DNA of 64,000 nt from Streptomyces sp. NBC_01298. GTDB taxonomy: Bacteria > Actinomycetota > Actinomycetes > Streptomycetales > Streptomycetaceae. A program made the position numbers and the translations under genes. How positions within the stretch are numbered: the stretch's first letter is position 1; every line of letters begins with the position of its first letter. The DNA is taken from contig NZ_CP108414.1 of the NCBI RefSeq assembly GCF_035978755.1, forward strand, positions 4,588,001 to 4,652,000, written 5' to 3'. Shown piece by piece: positions 36,642-44,813 of the stretch. A model generated the notes under the pieces. The model searched no databases. It worked only from the letters and a program-made list of their open reading frames with translations, and was not told the origin of the DNA.

Positions 36642-36691
36642 TTGTCAATTAATTGCCAACCCTTGTCATGTTTGATCGTCAATGGTTAAGT
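36642..36691 (+). promoter_or_regulatory. Palindrome and promoter before the peptide gene
   Basis: TTGTCAATTAATTGCCAA (36642-36659) is a near-perfect 18-bp palindrome, very AT-rich for this genome. It abuts a promoter-like TTGTCA (36663-36668), 17-base spacer and TTAAGT (36686-36691). It is a likely binding site for the downstream XRE-TPR regulator. The 205-bp gap to the kinase gene contains no other gene. Confidence 0.6.
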
Positions 36692-36761
36692 AGGCGCAGT
36701 TGAACGACCTGACGCCCTTGCCAGAGAGACGGCCGGGCGACCAGATCCCATGGGGGGAACC

Positions 36762-36923
36762 ATGAAGAAGCACCTCGCGAAGATGACCGCTCTCGCCGGA
36801 CTGATCACAGCGCTGGCGCTGGCCGCCGTCACCGTCGGGCAGCCGGGCCCGGACCAGGCGACCTCACAGGCCCGTGGCGAGAACTCGACCACGGTCGTCC
36901 CCTACGAGATCGAGTGGCCGTAA
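36762..36923 (+). CDS. Small secreted peptide precursor
   Basis: A 53-residue ORF, too short for common cutoffs: ATG 36762 with GGGGGGAA (36752-36759) just upstream, stop TAA at 36921. It begins MKKHLAKMTA, followed by a hydrophobic stretch rich in Ala/Leu (about 9-25), a classic Sec signal peptide with a likely cleavage region around 25-35. The short mature part is polar and ends VVPYEIEWP. Placed 88 bases upstream of an XRE-TPR regulator, it has the layout of a peptide pheromone precursor: export, processing of the C-terminal segment, and re-import to bind the TPR domain. No homologue known to me; the signalling role is inferred. Confidence 0.75.
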   Translation: MKKHLAKMTALAGLITALALAAVTVGQPGPDQATSQARGENSTTVVPYEIEWP

Positions 36924-36955
36924 CCCCACGGCCGGACAGGCCGAAGTCAAGGGTG

Positions 36956-37002
36956 TGACAATGTCAAGACCTAATTGACATTTTGCTGCCATCGACTACA
37001 AA
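36956..37002 (+). promoter_or_regulatory. Promoter and dyad of the XRE-TPR regulator gene
   Basis: TGACAATGTCA (36956-36966) is a perfect 5-bp-arm dyad just before TTGACA (36975-36980) and TACAAA (36997-37002), 16 bases apart. The expected transcription start is within a few bases of ATG 37012, so the mRNA is probably leaderless or nearly so. TGACA/TGTCA half-sites also occur before the peptide gene, suggesting one regulator binds both. Confidence 0.6.
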
Positions 37003-37011
37003 CTGCCTGTC

Positions 37012-38265
37012 ATGTCCAATGGAGTCGACCAGATCCTTCAGCAGCCCTTGTTCGGACGTCGACTCCGAGCACTACGCCTTGCCCAGGGCTTCTCGCAGGT
37101 GCAGCTGGCCGGAACGGAGATCTCTCCGGCATACCTCTCTCGACTGGAATCGGGCGCCCGCCCTCCCACCGAGCGAGTGGTGGCCTACCTCTGCGAGAAG
37201 CTCAAGGTGTCGTCTGCCTCGTTCCAGACCACCACGGGCAGTTCGCTGGCCCGGGTGCTCGCCACCGTCATGACGGTCGGCGAGTCGCCCGCCATGGCCG
37301 CCGTACTGGAGGAAACCCTCCTGCAGGAGCAGGAGGAGGACGTCGACGCCGTGCTGCGCTGGCAGGCGCAGTGGGCACTCGCCCGCTGCTACCAGACGCA
37401 GGGCAGGATGACGGAGGAACTCGCGCTCCTCCACGAGATGACCGCACTCGGCGACCGCACCGGCCTGCCCGAGCTGCGCGCCCGCTCCCGGGTCAGGCTC
37501 GCCCGCCGACTGCGCGGTTCGGGCGACGTCGCCGGGGCACGCGCGCATGCGGAGGAAGGGCTCGCCCTCGCCGAGGCGAGCGGCCTGCCGCACCGCGACA
37601 TCGTCGAGGCGCTGCTGACCCTCATCTCCATCGAGGCCGAGGAGGGGCAGCTCGCCCAGGCGCGCGCGGACGCCGACCGCATGGTCGGCACGCTCTCCGA
37701 CGGCTCCGCCAAACTCCCCCTGCGCCTCCAGGTCGAGGTGCTGTGGACGGCGTCGAGCGTCTGCGCCCGCCAGGGCGACCACACCGCCGCCGCCGCGACG
37801 ATGACGCGTGCGCTGGCGGCCCTGCCCGGCAACGAGGACCCCGTGCTGTGGATGCGCCTGCGCCTCGCGGCCGCGTCCATGTACCTGCGCATGGATCCGC
37901 GCGACACCCAAGAGGCCCGCCTCCGCCTCGACGAGGCCGAGGCCGTCAGCGTGCTTGTCGGCATGCCCGTCCACCAGAACGAGCTGCTCCTCCTGCAGTG
38001 CCAGCTCGCCTTCTGCGAAGGTCGGTTCGACGACGCCCACACGCTGAGCGGCCGGCTCGACGACAACCCCGAGGGGCTCAGCGTCCGCGACCAGCTGCGT
38101 CTGGACGTGCTGCGCGACCAGATCGAGATCGTCCGGGGTGACCACGCCGCGGCGGTGGCCGACCTCGAGCGCATCGCGAAGGAGGCCCAGAGGTCTGTCA
38201 ACGTGGAACTGTCCGCCGAGGTCTGGCGCGCCCTCGCCGAAGCCCTGAAGCTGGCCGAGAGCTGA
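37012..38265 (+). CDS. XRE-type helix-turn-helix regulator with TPR repeats (RRNPP-like)
   Basis: A 417-residue protein. Residues about 12-65 form an XRE/Cro helix-turn-helix (FGRRLRALRLAQGFSQVQLAG and SPAYLSRLESGARPP). Residues about 100-415 are helical TPR-type repeats (for example WALARCYQTQGRMTEELALL, ARAHAEEGLALAEASG and ARLRLDEAEAVSVLVG). This order and length match peptide-sensing RRNPP regulators (Rap, PlcR, PrgX, ComR types). It lies downstream of a small secreted peptide gene and next to the biosynthetic cluster. Related Streptomyces HTH-TPR proteins repress antibiotic production and development. A hairpin terminator follows; start ATG 37012 has no ribosome binding site. Confidence 0.85.
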   Translation: MSNGVDQILQQPLFGRRLRALRLAQGFSQVQLAGTEISPAYLSRLESGARPPTERVVAYLCEKLKVSSASFQTTTGSSLARVLATVMTVGESPAMAAVLEETLLQEQEEDVDAVLRWQAQWALARCYQTQGRMTEELALLHEMTALGDRTGLPELRARSRVRLARRLRGSGDVAGARAHAEEGLALAEASGLPHRDIVEALLTLISIEAEEGQLAQARADADRMVGTLSDGSAKLPLRLQVEVLWTASSVCARQGDHTAAAATMTRALAALPGNEDPVLWMRLRLAAASMYLRMDPRDTQEARLRLDEAEAVSVLVGMPVHQNELLLLQCQLAFCEGRFDDAHTLSGRLDDNPEGLSVRDQLRLDVLRDQIEIVRGDHAAAVADLERIAKEAQRSVNVELSAEVWRALAEALKLAES

Positions 38266-38267
38266 CG

Positions 38268-38298
38268 GCGGCCCCGCCGGTCACACCTCCGGGGCCGC
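38268..38298. terminator. Hairpin terminator between convergent genes
   Basis: A perfect 9-bp stem GCGGCCCCG (38268-38276) with 38290-38298, loop of 13 bases, just after the regulator's stop codon. It separates the regulator from the end of the cluster's minus-strand arm. Confidence 0.7.
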
Positions 38299-38407
38299 GC
38301 GGCCGGAACGCCGGGTGGCCCTGCACGGCCGCCCGGTCGTCCACGAAGACCAAACGGCCAAGTTCACGGACCGTTTCTCACCTGCCCAGCAGGAGTGACC
38401 AGCGGGA

Positions 38408-39400
38408 TCACGCGGTTTCCCCTTGAGCGTGGCGCAGCGCGCGCATCGAGTGGTGCAGGTCCGCCTCTTCGGTGACCACGTCCAGGATGAGGGTCGAGAC
38501 TCCGAGCGCCAGGTAGCGCGCAAGCAGCTTGCCGACCTGCTCGTAAGTGCCGACAAGGTAGGGGCAGAAGGTCTTGTAGGCGCGGAACGGATAGAGCCAG
38601 TAGGTGTCCTTGGGTGCGTGTGACTGGAACGCGTCTCGGGAAAGGCTGAGGTGCCACTGCGATTCGACGGTCTCGGCGGCGATTTCGTGCACCTCCTCAC
38701 CCAGCGGGTCGGAGGGGAAGCGCGCGTGGGCGACGGCCCAGGCCTCCTCGGCGGTGTCGCGGGCGATGATGCCCAGGCGGAAACCGCCGTCGGCGAGCGG
38801 CTTCCCCTCTCCGTATTCGCCGATCTCACGGGGGTAGCTCAACCGGGTGGCACCGAGCCGCTGCTGAGCCGTGCGACAGGCTTCAGAGGTGCCGGAGACG
38901 AACACGCCGGGCTTCAGAGCGGGTTCGAGCGGCGGAGTGACGGTCGCGTGATCCAGTTGGTAGAACTCGCCGTCGTAGGAGACCGGGCGGTCGCCATCCA
39001 GGAGCTGCTGGACGATCTCCACGTATTCCGTGAGCCGGTCGTAGCGCCGGTCGTGGTCGAGTCCGCAACCGAGCTCCCGCAGGTGGCGCGAGAACCCGCC
39101 GATGACGTAGTTCAGGTCGACCTGGCGCTCCTGGAGGAAGCCGATGCTGCTGATCATCCGGGCCACGCTGAACGGGTGCATGTACACGGGGTTGACGGCC
39201 ACGAGCGGGACGAACCGCACGGTGTTCTCAATGAGGAGCTGCGCGGCGGCCCAAGGGTCGAGAAGGGTGTTGTCGCTGTAGACGAGCATGCCGCGGATGC
39301 CCGCTGCCTCGGCCCATTTGGCCTCCTGGATCAGGCGTTCTTTGAATTCCCACGGGGTGCGACCAGCCGCCGACGGGAAGGTCGTGTACACGGTTACCAC
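38408..39400 (-). CDS. Luciferase-like (LLM) flavin-dependent monooxygenase
   Basis: A 330-residue TIM-barrel monooxygenase of the bacterial luciferase/SsuD superfamily (VNPVYMHPFSVARMISSIGFLQ, YVEIVQQLLDGDRPVSYDGEFYQL, and PGVFVSGTSEACRTAQ for flavin phosphate binding). It uses reduced FMN from a separate reductase, not seen in the window. Last gene of the NRPS-PKS arm. In such clusters these enzymes hydroxylate carrier-bound acyl chains (as BtrO does in butirosin side-chain formation) or oxidise nitrogen; which applies is not visible. Start GTG 39400 with AGAGG upstream. Confidence 0.88.
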   Translation of the reverse strand: MVTVYTTFPSAAGRTPWEFKERLIQEAKWAEAAGIRGMLVYSDNTLLDPWAAAQLLIENTVRFVPLVAVNPVYMHPFSVARMISSIGFLQERQVDLNYVIGGFSRHLRELGCGLDHDRRYDRLTEYVEIVQQLLDGDRPVSYDGEFYQLDHATVTPPLEPALKPGVFVSGTSEACRTAQQRLGATRLSYPREIGEYGEGKPLADGGFRLGIIARDTAEEAWAVAHARFPSDPLGEEVHEIAAETVESQWHLSLSRDAFQSHAPKDTYWLYPFRAYKTFCPYLVGTYEQVGKLLARYLALGVSTLILDVVTEEADLHHSMRALRHAQGETA

Positions 39401-39449
39401 TGTTCTGACTACCTCTTCTCCACAGCACGGAATGACAAGTCGGCTCGCG

Positions 39450-42400
39450 TCAGCGCGCCCCGAGCCGACGCAGTTCCTCCGCCAGCGTGCGCGGCGTCGG
39501 GAAGTCGAACATCGCCGCGATGCTCAGGTCGATACCGAATTCCGCCCGCAGGTGCGACATCAGTTCCACGGCCGTGAGCGAGTTTCCGCCGAGCTCGAAG
39601 AAGTCGTCGTCCGGAGCGATGTTCCGGATGCCGAGCATGGCCGACCACAGGGCGGCCACCTGGTCGTCGACGCTCGCTGCGCCGGCAGCGGTCGCGGACG
39701 GAGCCGCGGTCGCGGACGGGGCCGCTGCGGGACCGGGATCCGAGGCAGGCACGGGAGCTTCACTTCCGCTCGCCGTCGCCACCGCGACCCGCTCGACCAC
39801 GGGCGACACGGCCGCGTCCCCGAGGGGCAGGGGCTCCTCCTCCCGGAACGGCCGCACGGCCACCTGCCGCGGGGTGTGCCCGCCCAGCAGTTCGAAGAGC
39901 AGATCGAGACCCGTCCGCGGGGGGATGCCCTCCGGACGCGGACCGGCCGGTGCAGCCGCTTCCTGCGTGTCGGATCCGCCCAGTACGTCTCCGGTGATCC
40001 TGCGCATCATGAACCCGGTGATCTCGGCCACGACGCGGCCGTCCGGCGCGATCAGTTCGATGTCCGCCGCGATCGTGTCCCGCGCCGCGTTCTTGCGGCG
40101 CACCTTGCTGAACAGCTTCGACGGCAGCGCCTCGTGGACGATCAGCTCGCGGTAGAGGAACGGCAGGTGCGGGTCCTCGCGCTCGATGTCGCGGGCATAG
40201 GCGGTAGCGGCGTCCAGCAGCGTCGGGTGCACGGCGTGCTGCCCCGCCTCGTCCGCGAACTCCTCCGGCAGGGCCAGCGCGACCACGCGCAGCTCCCGGT
40301 CGGCGGAGGTGGTGCGGACCTCCTCGACGGTGTGCCAGCGGGGCCCCAGAGCGAAGGCCAGCCGGCCGGACTTCAACGCGGACGGACTGCTGTCCGGTAC
40401 GGAGGCCAGCAGCGCCTCCAGGTCCACACGGCGTCGTTCGGTGGCGGACGGGCCGATCCGCCCGGTCACGTGCGTCAACACCGCGCCCGCCCCTCCCACC
40501 GGCGTCGACGTGATGGTGAACGCGTGCCCGCCCGCCGGGTCCGACACGAATGCGATCTCCAGGCGGCGGGCGGCCGGGACGGCGAGCGGACGGCGGAAGA
40601 CGGCGTCCGAGACGCGTACGGAACCCTCGGCGACGCCCAGCACCTCGGAGCGGTAGGCCCCGATGGCCAGGTCCAGGTACGCCGTGCCCGGCATGACGGG
40701 GGTGCCGTCCATCCGGTGCTCGTCCAAGACGGGGAAGGCCTCGGCGCTGACGTCGACCGACCAGTGGACGTGCCCCTTCTCCGCGAGCAGGCGCCGCTCG
40801 TCGTCGGCCAGGCCCTCGACGGCCATGCCCACGTCGGTCCACGACGGCCAGTTGATGCTCAGCAGCCGGTCGGCGTTGATCCGGGCGGAGCGGATCCAGG
40901 CGTCGAGGAAGGCGTTGCCCGCCGCGTAGTCGGCGCTGCCCACGAGTCCGTCGAGCGCGGCGCGGCTGGAGAAGCCGACGAAGAAGTCGAGAGTGCGACG
41001 ACCCTCGAAAACCTCGCACAGCGCGAGGGTGCCGGCCACCTTGGGGGCCAGCGTGCGCTGTGCGCGGGCCCGGTCGGAGAACTGGACCATGGCGTCACCG
41101 GCGATCCCGGCCAGGTGGAACACGCCGTGCACCGGGCCGTGTTCCGCGGCCACCTCGTCCACTACCGCCGTCAGCGCGGCGGTGTCCGTCACGTCACAGG
41201 ACCGTGAGCGGACCACGGCGCCGAACTGCTCCAGTTCCTCCCGGTCGGCCTGGGCGAGCACACCGCCCCGGCCGATCAGCACCAGGCGCGGGCACAGCCC
41301 GCTGCGCGCCAGCCCCTTCGCGACGGACAGACCGAGGCCGCCGAGCCCACCGGTGATCAGGTAGACACCGCCCCGGCGAAGCGGATTCGCCTCAACGGGC
41401 TCGGGGCTGTAGCCGGTCTCCACCGGAAGCCAGCGGCGGTCCCCCCGCAGGGCGACCAGTCCGCTGTCGCGCCAGCGTCGCAGCTCCTGGACGGTCTCGT
41501 CCTCTCCCGCCCCGGTGCCGAGGTCGATCAGGCGCGCGGCCACCCGCGGGTGCTCCTTGGCCAGGGTGCGCACCAGGCCCGTCAGCATGGCGTGCGCGGC
41601 CTCGACGAGCTCGTCGCCGGCGACGTCCACGGACCGCTCGGTGACGACCATGAGCGCGGGCTGGACGGAGCCGCCCAGTGCCCGGACGGCCTGCCGGACG
41701 AGCTCGGTGACGGTGTGGAAACCGAGTTCGAGGGCCTGCTCCACGTCGACGGCCGAGGGGGCGGCCGAGGTGGCGGCGCCCAGCGTCCAGCCGTGCACGA
41801 CCAGTTCCGGCACGGTCTGCCGATCGGCCAGCGTGCCGAACAGGGACCGCAGGTCCTCGGCGTGTGCCGGGCGGACGGTGAACCCGCCGGGCACCTCGCC
41901 GAAGCCCTCCCCGGCCCAGACCGGGACGACGCGCAGTCCCGCCCGGCTCAGACGGGCGAGCAGGTTGACCGAGGCGGTGCGGTCGGCGGGCAGCAGGGCG
42001 ACGGCGTGGGCGCCCCCGCGGGGCCCCCGCGCCGGTTCCGGCCGGGCGGCCGTCGGCGGCTCCTCGGTCCACCGCCCGATCGAGAAGGGGCTGACGACCT
42101 GCGGCTCGGCCGGCCCGGCCGGGAGAGCGGCCGTCACGCCGGCCGTCACGCCGGCGCTCGGCCGGACGGCGTCCGGCTCCGCCCAGTAACGCTCGCGCTG
42201 GTACGGGTAACCGGGCACCTCGGTGCGCAGCCACGGTGCTCCGCCGCTCACCACGTCCCAGGCGAGGTCGTTTCCGTCGGTCCACACGGTGGCCAATGCG
42301 TTCAGGACCGACCGGCGGTCGCCCGGGGACTGCACGCGCCGCTGCGGCAGGGTGGCGGCGAGGACGTGGCCGCCGTCCTGCACCGCGGGGTGGCGCCTGG

Positions 42401-44813
42401 CGAGGGCGGTGAGCGTGCGGCCGGGTCCCACTTCGAGCAGCAGCCGGTCCTGTTCGGCGAGCAGGGTGTCGAGAGCGGCACCGAAGTGGACGGGAGCGGT
42501 GAGCTGGCCGGACCAGAAGGCGGGATCGGTGGCCTGGGCGTCCGTCATCAGGACGCCGGTGGCGGCGGAATAGACCGGGATCACCGGCGGTCGCAGCTCG
42601 ATCTGTGCCACGGCGCGGTGGTACGCGTCGGCGGCCCCGGCCATGCCGGGGCTGTGGAAGGCGTGTGAGGTGTTGATCCGGCGGGAGACCAGGCCGGCCT
42701 CGCGCGCGGCCGCCGCGAAGGCGTGCAGGTCCTCCGTGCCGCCGGCCACCACGACCTGTTCGGGGCCGTTGACGACGGCGATCGTGACGCCGTCGGTCAT
42801 CAGCGGCCGCACCTGGTCGGTGGAGGCGGCCACGGCGAGCATGGCGCCCTCGGGCTGCGCCTCCATGGCGCGGGCCCGGACGGCCACCGCGCGGACGGCG
42901 TCGGGCAGGGTCAGCACCTGGGCGACGGCCGCCGCGGTCACCTCGCCGATGCTGTGGCCGAGCAGCGCCGTGGGGCGCACGCCCCAGGACATCCACATCT
43001 GGGCGAGGGCGTACTCGACGGCGAACAGCAGCGGCTGGGCCTTGAGGGTGCTCTGCAGGTCGCCGTCCCGGGCCGCCTCGAGCCACCACTGCCGTAGGGG
43101 CAGGCCCTCGGCCTGGAAGCAGTTCAGCACCTCGTCGAACGGGGCGGCGAAGGCCGGCTCGTGGTCGTAGAGGTCGTGGGCCATGCCCGCATGCTGACTG
43201 CCCTGACCGGGGAAGAGGAAGGCGATCCCGCCCGGCCGGTCGCGGGAGGTGCCAAGGACCGCGGCGGACCGGGGGTCGGTGAGGACGGCCACCGCCTCTG
43301 CGGCGCTGGCGGCCACCGTGGCACCGCGGACCGGGTGGGCCGTCCGGCCGCGCTGGAGGGTGTCGACGCCGGCTGCGAACGAGCCCTCGCCGACGGCTGC
43401 GAAGTGATCCGCCAGGCGTTCCCGGTAGGTGTCGGCCGCCTGCGGGCTGCGGGCCGACCACACCACCAGGCGGGGACTGTCGTCGTGCCTCGGCAGCGGG
43501 CGCGGCGGCGCCTCCTCCAGTACGGCGTGGACGTTGGTACCGCCGATGCCGAGCGAGCCGACGCCGGCGAAGCGCGGCTTCCCGGGCGTGCTCGGCCAGT
43601 CCTGGGCCTCGACGGGAAGCCGGAAGGGGGAACCGTCCAGCTCCAGCTTGGGATTGGGCCGGTCGAGGTTGACGTTGCCCGGAATGCGCTCGTTGACCAG
43701 CGAGAGCACCACCTTGATCAGGGAGGTGACACCGGCGGCGTGACCGAGGTGTCCCACGTTCCCCTTGACGGAGGTCAGGGCGCAGCCGCCCGGCTCCAGA
43801 TCGTCGGAGAACATCCGGAACGCCTTGTTGAGGGCGGCGACTTCGATCGGGTCCCCGAGTACGGTGCCGGTGCCGTGGCTCTCGACCAGGGAGATGTCGC
43901 CCGCGGCGATACCGGCCATGCTGATCGCCTCGGCCACGACGGCGACCTGTCCCGTCACGCTGGGCGCGGTGTAGCCGACCTTGTCGGCGCCGTCGTTGTT
44001 GACGGCAGTGGAACGCAGCACCGCCAGGACGTGGTCGCCGTCGGCCAGCGCGTCGGAGAGCCGGCGCAGGACCACCACTCCGGCACCGCTGCCGAAGACG
44101 GTCCCGGAGGCGTCGGCGTCGAACGGACGGCAGCGTCCGTCCTTGGTGAGCGGTCCGCCCTCGGCCCAGTAGTGGCCGTGACCGAGGGGGAGTTCCACGT
44201 CCGCGCCGCCGGCCAGCGCGAGTTCGCACTCACCCGCGCGGAGGGACTGGGCGGCGAGGTGCACGGCGACGAGGGAACTGGAGCAGGCCGTCTGCACGGT
44301 CATGCTCGGACCGTGCAGGCCGAGCTTGTACGAGACGAGGGTGGCGGCGGAGTCGGCGTTGTTGAGGGCACCGCGGGACATGCCCGTGGTGCTGCGCGCC
44401 CGCCCGCCGTCCGTGTCCGCCAGCCGCCCCTGATAGGTGTTGGTTCCGACCGAGCCGAAGACGCCCACGTCGGGCAGCGAGCCGGGAACGTGTCCGGCGT
44501 TCTCCAGGGCCGCGTGCGCCGTCTCCAGGAACAGCCTGATCTGCGGGTCGGAGATCTCGGCGTCCCGCGGGGTGAAGCCGAAGAACCCGGCGTCGAAACG
44601 GTCGAGATCGGCGGCCTGGGCGACCACCTTGACGTAGCCGGGATCGGTCAGCGCGGCCTCGGTCACACCGTTGGCGCGCAGCGTGTCGTCGTCGAGCGAT
44701 TCGACGGAGTCGGTCCCCGCCATGAGGTTGCGCCAGAACTCGTCGGCGCTCCGTGCTCCGGGGAACCGGCCGGCGAGGCCGATGATGGCTATGGGCTCGG
44801 GCAGTTCGTTCAT
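39450..44813 (-). CDS. Type I polyketide synthase, KS-AT-KR-DH-ACP
   Basis: A 1787-residue single-module PKS. KS at 5-435 with Cys177 (TACSSS), His313 and His355; AT at about 530-825 with Ser621 (GHSIG) and HAFH at 717-720, the signature for malonyl-CoA; KR at about 930-1345 (structural half, then GGLGGLG at 1155-1161, Ser1283 and Tyr1296); DH at about 1350-1610 with His1366 (HRMDGTPVMP) and Asp1534 (HPTLLDAA); ACP at about 1715-1780 with Ser1745 in LGGNS. The DH follows the KR, the reverse of the usual DH-KR order. With AT, KR and DH active, one round gives an alpha,beta-unsaturated two-carbon extension. The LGGNS carrier motif is more PCP-like. ATG overlaps the NRPS stop. No N-terminal docking helix is obvious. 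Confidence 0.95.
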   Translation of the reverse strand: MNELPEPIAIIGLAGRFPGARSADEFWRNLMAGTDSVESLDDDTLRANGVTEAALTDPGYVKVVAQAADLDRFDAGFFGFTPRDAEISDPQIRLFLETAHAALENAGHVPGSLPDVGVFGSVGTNTYQGRLADTDGGRARSTTGMSRGALNNADSAATLVSYKLGLHGPSMTVQTACSSSLVAVHLAAQSLRAGECELALAGGADVELPLGHGHYWAEGGPLTKDGRCRPFDADASGTVFGSGAGVVVLRRLSDALADGDHVLAVLRSTAVNNDGADKVGYTAPSVTGQVAVVAEAISMAGIAAGDISLVESHGTGTVLGDPIEVAALNKAFRMFSDDLEPGGCALTSVKGNVGHLGHAAGVTSLIKVVLSLVNERIPGNVNLDRPNPKLELDGSPFRLPVEAQDWPSTPGKPRFAGVGSLGIGGTNVHAVLEEAPPRPLPRHDDSPRLVVWSARSPQAADTYRERLADHFAAVGEGSFAAGVDTLQRGRTAHPVRGATVAASAAEAVAVLTDPRSAAVLGTSRDRPGGIAFLFPGQGSQHAGMAHDLYDHEPAFAAPFDEVLNCFQAEGLPLRQWWLEAARDGDLQSTLKAQPLLFAVEYALAQMWMSWGVRPTALLGHSIGEVTAAAVAQVLTLPDAVRAVAVRARAMEAQPEGAMLAVAASTDQVRPLMTDGVTIAVVNGPEQVVVAGGTEDLHAFAAAAREAGLVSRRINTSHAFHSPGMAGAADAYHRAVAQIELRPPVIPVYSAATGVLMTDAQATDPAFWSGQLTAPVHFGAALDTLLAEQDRLLLEVGPGRTLTALARRHPAVQDGGHVLAATLPQRRVQSPGDRRSVLNALATVWTDGNDLAWDVVSGGAPWLRTEVPGYPYQRERYWAEPDAVRPSAGVTAGVTAALPAGPAEPQVVSPFSIGRWTEEPPTAARPEPARGPRGGAHAVALLPADRTASVNLLARLSRAGLRVVPVWAGEGFGEVPGGFTVRPAHAEDLRSLFGTLADRQTVPELVVHGWTLGAATSAAPSAVDVEQALELGFHTVTELVRQAVRALGGSVQPALMVVTERSVDVAGDELVEAAHAMLTGLVRTLAKEHPRVAARLIDLGTGAGEDETVQELRRWRDSGLVALRGDRRWLPVETGYSPEPVEANPLRRGGVYLITGGLGGLGLSVAKGLARSGLCPRLVLIGRGGVLAQADREELEQFGAVVRSRSCDVTDTAALTAVVDEVAAEHGPVHGVFHLAGIAGDAMVQFSDRARAQRTLAPKVAGTLALCEVFEGRRTLDFFVGFSSRAALDGLVGSADYAAGNAFLDAWIRSARINADRLLSINWPSWTDVGMAVEGLADDERRLLAEKGHVHWSVDVSAEAFPVLDEHRMDGTPVMPGTAYLDLAIGAYRSEVLGVAEGSVRVSDAVFRRPLAVPAARRLEIAFVSDPAGGHAFTITSTPVGGAGAVLTHVTGRIGPSATERRRVDLEALLASVPDSSPSALKSGRLAFALGPRWHTVEEVRTTSADRELRVVALALPEEFADEAGQHAVHPTLLDAATAYARDIEREDPHLPFLYRELIVHEALPSKLFSKVRRKNAARDTIAADIELIAPDGRVVAEITGFMMRRITGDVLGGSDTQEAAAPAGPRPEGIPPRTGLDLLFELLGGHTPRQVAVRPFREEEPLPLGDAAVSPVVERVAVATASGSEAPVPASDPGPAAAPSATAAPSATAAGAASVDDQVAALWSAMLGIRNIAPDDDFFELGGNSLTAVELMSHLRAEFGIDLSIAAMFDFPTPRTLAEELRRLGAR

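Noticed and set aside
38299..38407. Small inverted repeat AAACGG/CCGTTT before the monooxygenase end
   Set aside because: The arms are only 6 bp with a loose loop; not convincing beside the 9-bp terminator.
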